From: Filobasidium wieringae
Taxonomy: Eukaryota; Basidiomycota; Tremellomycetes; Filobasidiales; Filobasidiaceae
Length of the DNA stretch: 64,000 bases
Direction of reading: 5' to 3'
Assembly (NCBI GenBank): GCA_001600055.1
Contig: BCIV01000015.1
Span: 414,763-478,762 of the forward strand
In this document: piece by piece, positions 48,968 to 58,791 of the stretch
Position numbering within the stretch: the first letter of the stretch is position 1
Layout of the letters: each line of letters starts with the position of its first letter
The notes under the pieces: model-generated
What the model was told of the DNA's origin: nothing
The model's database searches: none
Seen by the model: the letters and a program-made list of their open reading frames with translations, nothing else
Translations under genes and position numbers: made by a program

Positions 48968-50888
48968 ATGCCAATGAATTCGCAGCCGGAGGACAAGATC
49001 GTTGAATTTTCGGGGCTTCGAGATGTGAGTTAGTCGATTCGATAAGAATATCGGATCCATGGGTCTAAGCCAATCTTCCCAGCAATACGCAGACAAGTTG
49101 TCATCCCTCATGGATAAAAGTGAAAGTGCCGAACCTGCAATAGCAGGAACACAGAACCCTACTCCTTTTGATAGTCTGTCGGAAGCATTTGAAAAGGCGG
49201 TAGCGTTAGATCATCCAGGGTGTCAGGGCAATAACCGAACGCAAGGTAAAACCGATGTGGACAACACCTTCCATTCAGCCTCAAATCGAGCCAGAGACAA
49301 ATTTGGACCTCTCCAAAACGCAACCTCTGAGATATACGATGAACTTGGGAACAACAACCCGATCGACCCGGACTTTTTCCAAGACTCCAAGGACAGTGAC
49401 TCCGAGTCAGACATCGCCGGAGCACTTCTCGACGAAGATTTACGACAGAAGAACTTGTCCGACTTAGAGGAGATCGGTCGTCTCATTAAACGCAAAAATG
49501 GTTAGCGAGTGTTATCCTGGGCCTCCTCATTGAACTCAGTTTGACAATCGCGCAGTCAAGAATATTATCGTACTCGCAGGGGCTGGCATATCTACTTCTG
49601 CCGGCATTCCAGATTTTCGCTCTTCAGACACCGGCTTATATGCCAACTTGGAAAAATTCAACTTACCCGTACCAGAGGCAATATTCGATTTGGCTTATTT
49701 CGTCGGTACTAGTCTATTCTTGCTTAGGAACCATCCCTTAACTCTTGACTTTACCAGAAACACAATCCCGAAGTAACGCACCACACTCATAGTTTTTCAG
49801 CGGCTGAAAGAAAGAATGATTAACTTGCTTGGACCAACCAGGCTTTCTTCGTACTGTGCAAAGACTTGTACCCGGGAAAGCATATGGTATGTCGAATCGG
49901 GTTATGTCATATATCACGTGAATGGAGATCAGGCTCGACACTTACGCTCTATGTAGCCGACACCGGTTCACCGATTCTTCAAGTGAGCTTTTCCTGATAG
50001 TCTTGTAGCCGAGTTAGGTCTAAGTCTTGAACGTAGACTACTAGAGGATCGCCAGCAGCTCCGAAGGGTATACACGCAGAACAGTGAGTGAAACAGAGCT
50101 GACAGTACATGTCTTTATCACATGGGACACCTTCGGACAGCTAACGTCGCTCATAGTCGACACTTTGGAGAGAAGAGCTGGTCTATCGCCAGATCTGCTC
50201 GTAGAAGCACATGGTTCATTCGCTAGTTCTCATTGTTTAACATGTCGATCAGAAGTCGATGAGAGCCGAATGAGGCAGCTGATAGGATCTGAGAAAGGTG
50301 CGGTCATCTATTGTGAACATTGTGGAGGACTAGTCAAGGTGAGTTGCAGTTTAAATACAGCCTGCGGTCATTTGGCCTGGAGCATTTCTTATGACAGCCA
50401 GACATAATCTTCTTCGGCGAAGGTAAATAATAATATGAAAATTATTGCTTTTCTAATATGCTAACGTGCTATACTCCAGACCTACCTGCAAGATACTTTG
50501 AGCTAGCAAATGTAGTAAGCATCCAATGTCCAGGGAACAGGCTCTACGACCTTGTTCTGAACCAGAGAGAACAGGATCTACCCCAATGCGATCTCCTCAT
50601 CGTTATCGGCACCTCATTGCAGGTAGGTGATCGTGTCAGCCCTTGCTTGTGAAAGAAACATGGTCGATAATGTTGCCAATGAAGGTCCAACCATTTGCTT
50701 CCCTCATAGACAAGGTACCAATAGACTGCCCTCGATTGCTTATCAACCGGAACCTTGTGGGACAGAGCGAAGCTACTTTTAGAAGGCCGTTCCAGTATAA
50801 GCAACCGACTCGAGACAGATTCTATCTTGGCGAAGCAGATCACGGTGTAAAAACGCTGGCTAGCCAAATAGATGCGACAGTATTTTGA
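48968..50888 (+). CDS. HST2: NAD-dependent deacetylase, Hst2/SIRT2-type sirtuin
   Basis: Exons 48968-49024, 49083-49500, 49556-49701, 49758-49772, 49842-49886, 49957-49982, 50037-50083, 50157-50338, 50398-50422, 50480-50622, 50685-50888; 435 aa. Sirtuin motifs run in order: [20 protein letters not shown] near 163, [38 protein letters not shown] (catalytic His), a CLTC...CEHC zinc site, [22 protein letters not shown] and RLLINRN. An extra 150-residue acidic N-terminal part ([14 protein letters not shown]) and an insert ([20 protein letters not shown]) set it apart from SIRT2. The small exons are needed to keep the Rossmann and helical segments intact. Both cytoplasmic and chromatin targets are known for the family. 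Confidence 0.9.
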
Positions 50889-51095
50889 GCAGCGGTATCT
50901 GCTTTCGCCGGTAAGCATGTTGGTTTGAGCACTTACAGGCTACCCAGTGGGAGTTCAATTTGAATTGATGGTTGATTGGATCTAGAACAGCGCTCATGAC
51001 TTGCACCTTCTTGATAAGCTATACTATGGGAAGAATGAAACGCGGTATGCCACAAGCAGTCGGGTTATCCTCAGGGATAGTCATCGCATTATGGC

Positions 51096-52099
51096 TCAAG
51101 TTCTTGCATCGGCATGATACATGGACTCCTCAGCCGAAGAGGATTTCGAATCTAACTGAGAATAATCAAAGGCTGCTTCTAGTTGCATGCCTGCTGCGCC
51201 GACGCCGTTTAGTGTATCCATTTGTATGTCCTGGCCCACTTCTATCCGGTCGGTCCCATCAACATTGAAGAGGTCGGGGTATTGCAAAAACAAGTCTAGG
51301 TCTAGACCATCCAAACCTGAGCCATTTAGCACGTCCGTAGAGTCCTGATCGTTCATGGTTAGAGGAGGAACGAGCTCGTGTGATTGATCCTCCAAAGTTA
51401 CAACGTTTGTACCCGCTGATAATTCGGTGGGGTTAATGGGGGTTACGGATGGGAACTCCGCGGGCGAGTTGGCAACGCTGTTGATGAAATCGAAGAGAGC
51501 CCGCTCATCGGCATCCAAACTGGGACTTCCGTCCGTGTTCATGCGTACTTCTTCTAGGGGCGCGATCTCAGTAGACGGGAGGAGCGCCGGCACCTCTGCA
51601 AGCTCTTTGTGCGGCGGTGTATGCTCGGTCAAAGAATCCCGAGTATCACTTCTTTCTTCGTGCTTCATTGCATGCTCCTGTAGAACGGAAAAATGGGGTT
51701 TATCCCTATTCTACAAAGACGTTATTCTCCCTACCATGTATTGATCCGCTTCGGCTTTGTTACGAAGGAATGTCGCACATGCGGCCTGATACTCTTGTCT
51801 CAAAGATTGTGGAACATTCGATCGTACGGATAGCATGTGTCTACCGAATAATAGTCAGCTGGTCAGCGACATATCCCATTCGCACTTGTTATGGGATGCA
51901 GACCAACCTATCCAATACGTCTCCATGGTAGCGCATGATGGCGGCGCGCTTGACGCAGGCATCCTGATGATAGAAGTGTCCGGAATGAACAGTGCAAACA
52001 GGAGGATTCTGGTCAATTCTGTGCACTCACTTTGTAAGTTCGCTCTACCAGTTCAAGCTGCTCTACTAGCCAAGTCTGTTTGGAGATGCCATTTATCAT
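51096..52099 (-). CDS. Hypothetical acidic protein with N-terminal helical segment
   Basis: Exons (complement): 52031-52099, 51908-51963, 51735-51840, 51096-51677; 270 aa. The first 90 residues are helical and charged (WLVEQLELVERTYKDACVKR, QSLRQEYQAACATFLRNKAE). The remainder is disordered and acidic with hydrophobic clusters (FDFINSVANSP, LDGLDLDLFLQYPDLFNVDG), like a transcription activation domain; that reading is inference. No DNA-binding domain is visible. The start ATG at 52099 is the first one in frame; a longer upstream form cannot be excluded. It is convergent with HST2 and is the last gene before the transposon island. Family not recognised. Confidence 0.65.
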
Positions 52100-52280
52100 G
52101 ACTTCTGTCCACCCTCCAGGGCTTCCAGCCTTCAGATTATCAATCCCTCGCAGATTGGTGAGACATAAACGAACAAATGGGAACCAGAATCATGCAGTCC
52201 GCATGGTTAGTCAGGATCTGTTCCTATCGATAAGTAGGTGGAAATAGCCTAAGATGCGTCGAAATTATAGAAGTACTACT

Positions 52281-52298
52281 AGGGGGTTTCAATATCAG
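52281..52298 (+). repeat. Left terminal inverted repeat of the Harbinger element
   Basis: AGGGGGTTTCAATATCAG is exactly the reverse complement of 56458-56475. Beyond base 18 the two ends diverge. Confidence 0.88.
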
Positions 52299-52907
52299 AT
52301 CTTGTTCCCACGCGCAATCATCTTTATATGCCAATAGACGTCTTTTTGCGGGGCCCCACAGCCGAAAACATGAAAACTCATCAAAATAGATGATCATGCA
52401 AAATAGGTCGTACAACTCATGTTTTCACCTGATATCGCATGAATTCGGTGACGAATATGCGACCTCAGAGATCGACTTCATCTTTGACTTATACGACATA
52501 CCCTTCACCGTCCTCTAGACATCTACCATGCCCTCTATAGAGCTCTCACTTGGTCAAAATGGCCGGTCTTCCACTCCAGGTAAGTTAACAAAACGCTCAA
52601 AGCGGTTAGAGCCAGCCCGCCATCTCCCTTTCGACGAATTGTTCGCTAAATTCATCGAACTTGCTTGTTGCGGACGTTGTTAAACAATTAGGTCAATCCC
52701 AGGCAGGAAGGGTATATAAACCAAGGCTCAGAGGACCACGTACTTGCTCCTGAATCCTATCCTACCAACTCTTCATCTCATCTGAGCACGGACACCGCCG
52801 ACGCTCCCGCTCGACCTTCTCAACTTTGAATACGATTACAGACAAATCATTCTCGTTCACCTTCTGTTTCTACTTCCACCCTACCCAATAATACCGACAC
52901 AGCTGCA

Positions 52908-54501
52908 ATGCCACCTCCCTCCCAAGCTCCTTACACACCTATCCCACCCGCTATCACCCGTAGAAGGCGCTCTCTCTCCCCCGACGAATCTCAAATATCA
53001 AACAAACGTATCCGATCAAGCTCAGACCTTCCTGCTCAACATTCCAATCGAGCTAGATCAACAACCCCCATCTACCCACTCGAGTCGAACCCAGTCCAAG
53101 CACAGAGTAGCCAGAGCAGTCTCTCCAGTACCCAAGAATCCAATTCAAATCGGTACACTCGTTGGGATATAGTGAAAAACCCCGATGGACAGACAGCGCA
53201 GGATCTGATTGTCGAATGGATGTGTACGGCCGATAACTATTCTAGGTTCAAGAACTGCAATCAGAAGGGGAGGGAACACCTTGCTGTATTGATACTTCAG
53301 AAGATTCAAGATGGAGGGCTTACGCCCATGAAGGACGTCCCAGCCTTGGTTCAGAAAGTGAAACGAATTGCAGAGAGCTGGACGAAGGCTCATCAGTCAT
53401 GGAACTCCACAGGCAATGGTACAACCAATGAAGAGCTTGATGTCGAAGAGGAGGGTATCACCGGAGAACAACACATCATTCGAATGGCCAACCGAGCGAA
53501 GGGGGCGACTTTCGTTGTCGCATTTGAGAAGAAATATCCTTACTACCAAGCGCTACTCCCTGTCCTCGGTTCCCGAAGCTTGAATGCTCCTCAGCTCGTG
53601 CTAGACTCCTCTCTACCTGATGCACGATCTGTCGAGTCACAATCAGGACTGAATGATGACGATGACGACGGTTTCAACGATAGCGGCGTTGCAGGCAGTA
53701 CCCGCTCGATCGTCCGCCAGGCTGTCAAAGAAACTGCTCGTCCCGCTCTTGCTGCTTACAACCCCTTTGGAACACCTACCAGGAACGCCTCTCCTGGTCC
53801 ATCCAAAGCTTCTGGCAAAGCCCCTGCTTTCCGCTATCAATTGGGAGGTGCTTACGGCGAGATGGAGGATGATCCTGAATACCAGGCAGCTTTTGCTGAC
53901 CCTCCAGATTCGGATGAAGACGATGACGATAACCCACATCCCGCCTGACGAACCAACACAGTTACACCCTCCCCTTCTAAATCTGTTCAGTCCTCTCGCT
54001 CGGTTGGGAGTAGTGCCTCTAAAGCTAGCAGGATCACCGCCCCTTTTAGTAGGGATCTAGGGCTGGTAGAAAAGGCCAGTTCGTCCAGCAGAACCGCTCG
54101 TATCAAGGAGAAGGACAAGGGGAAGGCTTCTGACTCGTTCGCCCCACTCGCTGCTGCAATGGTCGCCGATACAGTACTTCAGGAAAAGATTTGGCAGGCT
54201 ATGGAGGCGTCGGGCGAGTTGGATCGTACCTTGCGAAGGGAGTTAGAGGATCGCAAATTGAAACTAGAAGAAGCAAGGTTGTTGTCGGAGGATACAGATA
54301 GGAAAGCTAGAAACGAAGCGAGGATGAAGGTATGTGTTTGTAGATGGAAGCGGAAGGATGCTTAAACTGAACATTCACTGCGTGTTTGTCGAACAGGAGG
54401 TCGATCGAGAGACGCTGATGGCTAAGGCTACAGCCTTCAAGATGTTTAAAGACGGAGGAATGGATACAGAAAAGGCCAGGACTTTAGCAGGGCTAGATTA
54501 G
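52908..54501 (+). CDS. Harbinger accessory protein (Myb/SANT-like, coiled-coil)
   Basis: Exons 52908-53847, 53962-54329, 54397-54501; 470 aa. A Ser/Arg-rich head (RRRRSLSPDESQISNKR) precedes a compact helical domain near 82-160 (RYTRWDIVKNPDGQTAQDLI, WMCTADNYSRFKNCNQKGRE). Two-gene Harbinger elements usually encode a Myb-like DNA-binding partner of the transposase, and this part fits that place. The C-terminus is a coiled coil (LEDRKLKLEEARLLSEDTDR). The first intron has a weak donor (GTGCTT). If retained, translation stops at 53948 after an acidic tail (PDSDEDDDDNPHPA), giving 346 aa. The open, strongly coding-like downstream frame favours splicing. Confidence 0.72.
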
Positions 54502-54520
54502 CAGGACGGAATGATATCAT

Positions 54521-56209
54521 TTAAGAACCGTACGAATTGACAGGCTCGTAGTTTCTCTCCTCTGCAAACGCCTTGATGAACCTTCGCTTACTATCACCTG
54601 CACCTACAGGTACAACCCCCCCTTCCCCTGTTCCACCTATGTATAGATCGAAGCGGCGCTGGACGTTATTCGCCTCTCGCTCAAATTGCCGGTATAACCG
54701 ATCAAGGTTGTAGTCCTCCCAGAAATCATCCACCATGCCATCCAATGACAAGAAATTATGCAGAAGGACGGTGGTCCTGATCCAGTTCAACGCTCTTTCT
54801 AAATCGAGTTGACAGTCGATCTGTGTTCGTAAGCCCTTCAACGAGCCGAACCTCATCTTCAACATCCCGAATGCGTGCTCCACTACGACCCTTTGCGAAG
54901 CTAACTTCTGGTTAAACCGGTGTTGATTGGGTGGAAGATAGGTGGTGTTCCTTGTACGCTTGTAAGGTGCGATCATCCGATCGCACAACGTAAAGGCGCT
55001 ATCGCCGACGAGGTATTGACTGCCGTCAAAGAACTGTTGCGGTTGGGTGGCAACCTTCTGGAAAGTTATGATATAGCTGATTAGATATTGTTCCTTATTC
55101 ACGCAGATCTATGGCTTACCTGAGAATGGCTCCAGGTACGTGAGTCACTCGCAGAACCTGGAAAACCTAATACTACGTTCCTGAATCGTCTGTTGTTGTC
55201 AACGATCGCCATAAGCTGCAGGGCATAGAAGCCCTTGTAGTTATAATAGTCCACTGCATCTGCTACTCCAGGACGGTAATCGAGGGGGATAGAGGAACCA
55301 TCGACGAACCCAACACAATCGGGAAACGGAGATCGTGAGCCGATTTCCGTAGCGATGCGCAGACGTTCATTTGCGTCTGGCCATTGGATATATCCCGCTA
55401 AACCCCTGTTGATCGCTGCAATACACCGTAGTGTCCACAGCTCTACGGTCCCTTCTAAACCCAAGAAGCACGTAGAGAGGCGCAGACGTTAGTGCGAAGT
55501 GGTGCCTTATGACTCACGTTAGTCTCACTGACCTGATACCGAAAAGAACTGGCTCATCTGGCCCACTGAAACCCCATTGCCAAACATTCCTAGACGTCGC
55601 AGTGTGAGGAGTAGTTGATACTCAACCGGTGCTTGTGGATGGCAACCGTCGCTATGGAAGACGTCGTCTTGTTTGATCGTGTCAACCAGTCGATAAAAGG
55701 ACCCTTGACTCATACGACACTGCATACGCAAAGCAACGGTTGGTACCGGTAAGTTACAGAGTTATTACTGAGGTACGGAGAGAACTAACCATCTGTTTAA
55801 ACTCCTTATCGTCCACATGCAAGTAATACTCAAAGAGTGGTGCTCGTCGTGCCACGAGATTACGCCCTACTGGACGGCTAAGGTAACGTTTGTTCTCCAC
55901 CTGTCTCAGTGCATCGTAAGCAGCCATGAACATCCCCTGAACGAGCTTTCTCTTCTTTCTGATTGCTATTTCCCTGATCCTTGAGAGATCCGTAGGTACA
56001 AACAAGGAAGATGACCGAAGACGTCGAAGGGCTTTGCGACTGTGAAAGTTGATCATGACGGCGACCGTGGCCCATTCATGCAGCTCTTTGGTGAGCCGTC
56101 TTAATAGCAATTGACGCTCAGAGTGCCTAACCATAATCTTATATCGTCTATAGCAGGCTGGTTGGTGTTGAGCGTAAAGGAATCTAAGTAATCGAGAAGT
56201 GGACGTCAT
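54521..56209 (-). CDS. PIF/Harbinger transposase (DDE superfamily endonuclease)
   Basis: Exons (complement): 55790-56209, 55533-55719, 55120-55454, 54521-55057; 492 aa. The N-terminal 140 residues are basic and helical. Then come CRMSQGSFYRLVDTIKQDDV and LLLTLRRLGMFGNGVSVGQM (helix-turn-helix-like part). The DDE catalytic domain follows: CVGFVDGSSIPL (first Asp near 254), FYALQLMAIVDNN (second near 288), YLVGDSAF, and VVVEHAFGMLKMRF (Glu near 374). All three catalytic acids are present and the frame is unbroken. It cuts and joins the element at its terminal repeats, working with the accessory protein in the nucleus. Confidence 0.9.
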
Positions 56210-56457
56210 ATCTATCTACGTCGAGCGTTGTTATTAAGGCGATGTGGAGGTCGATATGCGGACATAATATAATACGTAGTCCATTTATACTACCGGTTGC
56301 CTCCGGTTGCCTCCGAATACATCCGGTGTGGGGGGAAAGTTGAATACCGGTACTTTGATCGCGGACATGACCTAAAAGATGTCCGGGGGGTTACATTCTA
56401 GATCAACTAATATGCTTATATACACGTCACCCTCTAAGTTGATCTCGCGTCAAAAAC

Positions 56458-56475
56458 CTGATATTGAAACCCCCT
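56458..56475 (-). repeat. Right terminal inverted repeat of the Harbinger element
   Basis: Exact reverse complement of 52281-52298, followed by ACT as on the other side. Confidence 0.88.
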
Positions 56476-56871
56476 ACTGTACGCGACTAGAGTTGGCAGT
56501 CATCTAGCCCAAACGCCTGAACGTAGACGTCAAACGCTGAAAGAGAGAGACGGTGAATGATGAGATGAGCGATGACTACTACAAGCAGTAAGTACTAGGT
56601 GCGAGCGAAGATATATGCTACTACAAACGTGTATGTGTGAGAAAGCAAACACTCCCTCCCCCAGGTTTTTTTAAGGTAGACTCTCCCTGCCCCATCTGAC
56701 TCGTTTCTAATAGGTCGCTATCGGTCTCTTTTATGTAATCGTAAGTTTGGCGTTATTTGCTTTTGTTGTTGAGTAATTTTTTTTGTTTGTTTTCGTTGTA
56801 GAGTAATTTTTTTTTTCGTTTGTTGTCTGTTTTGTTATTGTAAGGTTGTTCTTGTTGTTCTTGTCCCAATT
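56476..56871. other. T-rich spacer between Harbinger element and retroelement relic
   Basis: No gene. A CT-rich stretch near 56650-56690 is followed by long T-runs. At 56763-56826 a unit of about 31 bp with GAGTAA followed by eight or more T is repeated imperfectly twice. Confidence 0.5.
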
Positions 56872-57542
56872 CTATTCGTCCCCCTCCCTTCTACTGTTCA
56901 CAAATCCCCTCCACGGTCTCAACCTGTCTAGTCCTACCCGTCCGCTTGGCTCTCCATCAGGCGTCGTTGTCTCAGCGGTACCCCTCGTTAACATCGAAAT
57001 CCTATAAGGACCAGACCATTTCATCTTCAGCTTTCGAGCAGCTTTATACACGTCGCCTTTCCTTGGTTCATAGACCTGTACAAGTTGTCGACGTAGAACG
57101 GGTTGATAGGCTTCTTCTCCGGCTTGTATCTTCCTTCCTCTTCTTGATCTCGTCTAGCGGCCGCTTCCACCCTCATGTTATCCGCATCTTGAATGTGCAA
57201 GCCTAATGTCGAAGGTAGGATTTGGTTGTCAACCTTTCCGAATAGGAGCTCTCGGATCCCATGGAAGTCTTCTTCCACCTTCAGATCCATCCCCTCCTCA
57301 TTGTCTCCCGTGTTCTTACTTAAGAAGTCCGCTACTAGGTTCTCGGCTCCAGCTTTGTGTACGAATGTGACATTAGAGCTGCTGTTTAGTATAGCATCCT
57401 TCCATGCCGCCTGTTGAAACGTTGGTTTGTCGTTATTGAGATGGTTTTTGACTGCTAAACTGTTATAGCCCGGCCCGGCAGGACGTGACCAGGTCACGTG
57501 AGGTGCGATGCCGTAGCTGTTAACGACTCTGCAGTCGGTCAT
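56872..57542 (-). pseudogene. Gypsy-like pol relic (RNase H end joined to integrase C-terminal part)
   Basis: Reading on the minus strand, 57542 to about 57110 encodes a piece with KNHLNNDKPTFQQAAWKDAI and FVHKAGAENLVADFLSK, the end of an RNase H domain of a Ty3/gypsy-type pol. After about 57110 the frame shifts. The segment KMKWSGPYRISMLTRG, then GRVGLDRLRPWRGF, down to a stop at 56872-56874, is the chromodomain-side tail of integrase. The whole protease, most of RT and the integrase core are absent, so the copy is dead: 5' truncated, internally deleted and frameshifted. It lies opposite in orientation to the other gypsy relic at 61979. Confidence 0.75.
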
Positions 57543-57967
57543 TGTTGTTTTGTAGTAGATTAACTGGGGGCATCCGTTATTGATACACTATGTCCACCCC
57601 TACCTTGTCTAGTTCCCCGTCGGCCAGTTCTCAGGATGCCTCCCAGTGGGTCGGTCCTAACACAAACAATCCGTGTGTAACACAACTGATTGACAGTAGA
57701 TGATGGGTTTAAATCGTTCTAGAGCCTACTTGACTGCTTTCAGTTCCAAGCCAAATGAGTGTGTGGATTGCTCTCTTGGACTTGTACGCCTGGACGCAAA
57801 CTCTATTGTCCTCAGTAGAGTTAGCAGAAGTTCAAATATTCAATTGAACGCCCCTTGAACGGCGGCGTTTAAACGTTGGTCGAAGTATTGAACTTGAATG
57901 TGAACGTGAACGCCTTCACGTTCATTGAACGCATTTGAACTTTTGAACACGCATGGTAAATCTAAAT
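57543..57967. repeat. Spacer with a cluster of TTGAAC/GTTCAA hexamers
   Basis: Six TTGAAC copies and one GTTCAA occur within 57829-57947, a density far above chance. The same hexamer recurs in the introns of the neighbouring hAT relic. A 37-codon plus-strand frame beginning MSTPTLSSSPSASSQDASQW at 57590 looks like the start of a retroelement gag, but it is too short to be called. Confidence 0.55.
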
Positions 57968-58573
57968 TTACATTGGCACCTTAGATGAGCTAGCCTCCTT
58001 GCTCAGGCCCTGTTTCTCTGGTGACACCAGGTCTGCAACAACTGTGCGCGTGCCCTTGCCCTGGCCCCCTAGTCTCATCATTCTAGGTGCTGGAACAGGC
58101 GTTGTCGATTTCGGCGCTACATCTCGGCCCTTACCTTTATTCCAGGCTTGCTCAAACAGGGTGCGTCTGCAGTGACCGTGCTTGAACCAATCAGCCACCA
58201 ACAGCTGTATTCCAGCCGTTTCAGGGTCCAAGCAGTTCCGTTTAGGCGAAACCACCAAACCAGCGCGACTAAACGCCCGTTCCACCTCCACAGGCGTTGC
58301 TAAGTTTAAACAACACTGTATCAGCTTGATTCCCTTGTAGTTTAAACTCCTAAACGTACCTGGACACGCTAGAACGTCCATAGCCATCCTAGCGAGACCC
58401 ATCATTCTTTCATTCCCGGTATTGGTGAACTCTGATCTCCAGAAGATTATCGGGTCCTCATACTGCCGCAAGGACATCCTGGGCCCATTGATGAACTTCT
58501 CAAAAGGATCCTCATCAGTACTGTCATCCTCGTCCTGATTCAGCCCGAGGAAATCATCAAACTCTGCAATTTC

Positions 58574-58662
58574 TGTTGTGATTCAGTGATAAGTATTTGG
58601 AGCATCACTACTACAAGGTAACATACCTGTTGTGATTCAGTGATAAGTATGAATCACAACAG
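58574..58662. repeat. 23-bp direct repeat with a nested inverted copy
   Basis: TGTTGTGATTCAGTGATAAGTAT occurs at 58574-58596 and again at 58628-58650. The reverse complement of its first part (GAATCACAACAG) follows at 58651-58662, so the second copy can fold back. It sits inside the hAT relic. Confidence 0.7.
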
Positions 58663-58728
58663 GGAACTAAAGTAAAGTAGTACGGAAGGTGAAGATGACT
58701 TGTATGGAGAGAGACAGAGGGGGAGGAC

Positions 58729-58791
58729 GCGCGCAAGAGGGAAGGTGTCACGTGACACTAGGCTGAGGTTGCATAGCGCAATAGCGCATAT
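58729..58791 (+). repeat. Left arm of a 64-bp inverted repeat
   Basis: The 63-bp sequence beginning GCGCGCAAGAGGGAAGG and containing the palindrome TGTCACGTGACA is the reverse complement of 61182-61245, with one substitution and one 1-nt gap. The arms are about 2.4 kb apart and enclose the N-terminal hAT exons. Confidence 0.85.

Larger units (their letters stand above)
52281..56475. mobile_element. PIF/Harbinger-type DNA transposon, apparently complete
   Basis: A 4195-bp element bounded by perfect 18-bp inverted repeats: AGGGGGTTTCAATATCAG at 52281-52298 and its complement at 56458-56475. The bases just outside both ends read ACT (52278-52280 and 56476-56478), a 3-bp duplication of the length known for Harbinger elements, although their usual target is TWA. 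It carries two convergent genes, an accessory coiled-coil protein (plus) and a DDE transposase (minus), whose stops lie 19 bp apart. No stop or frameshift interrupts either spliced frame, so the copy could be young or active. Confidence 0.85.
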
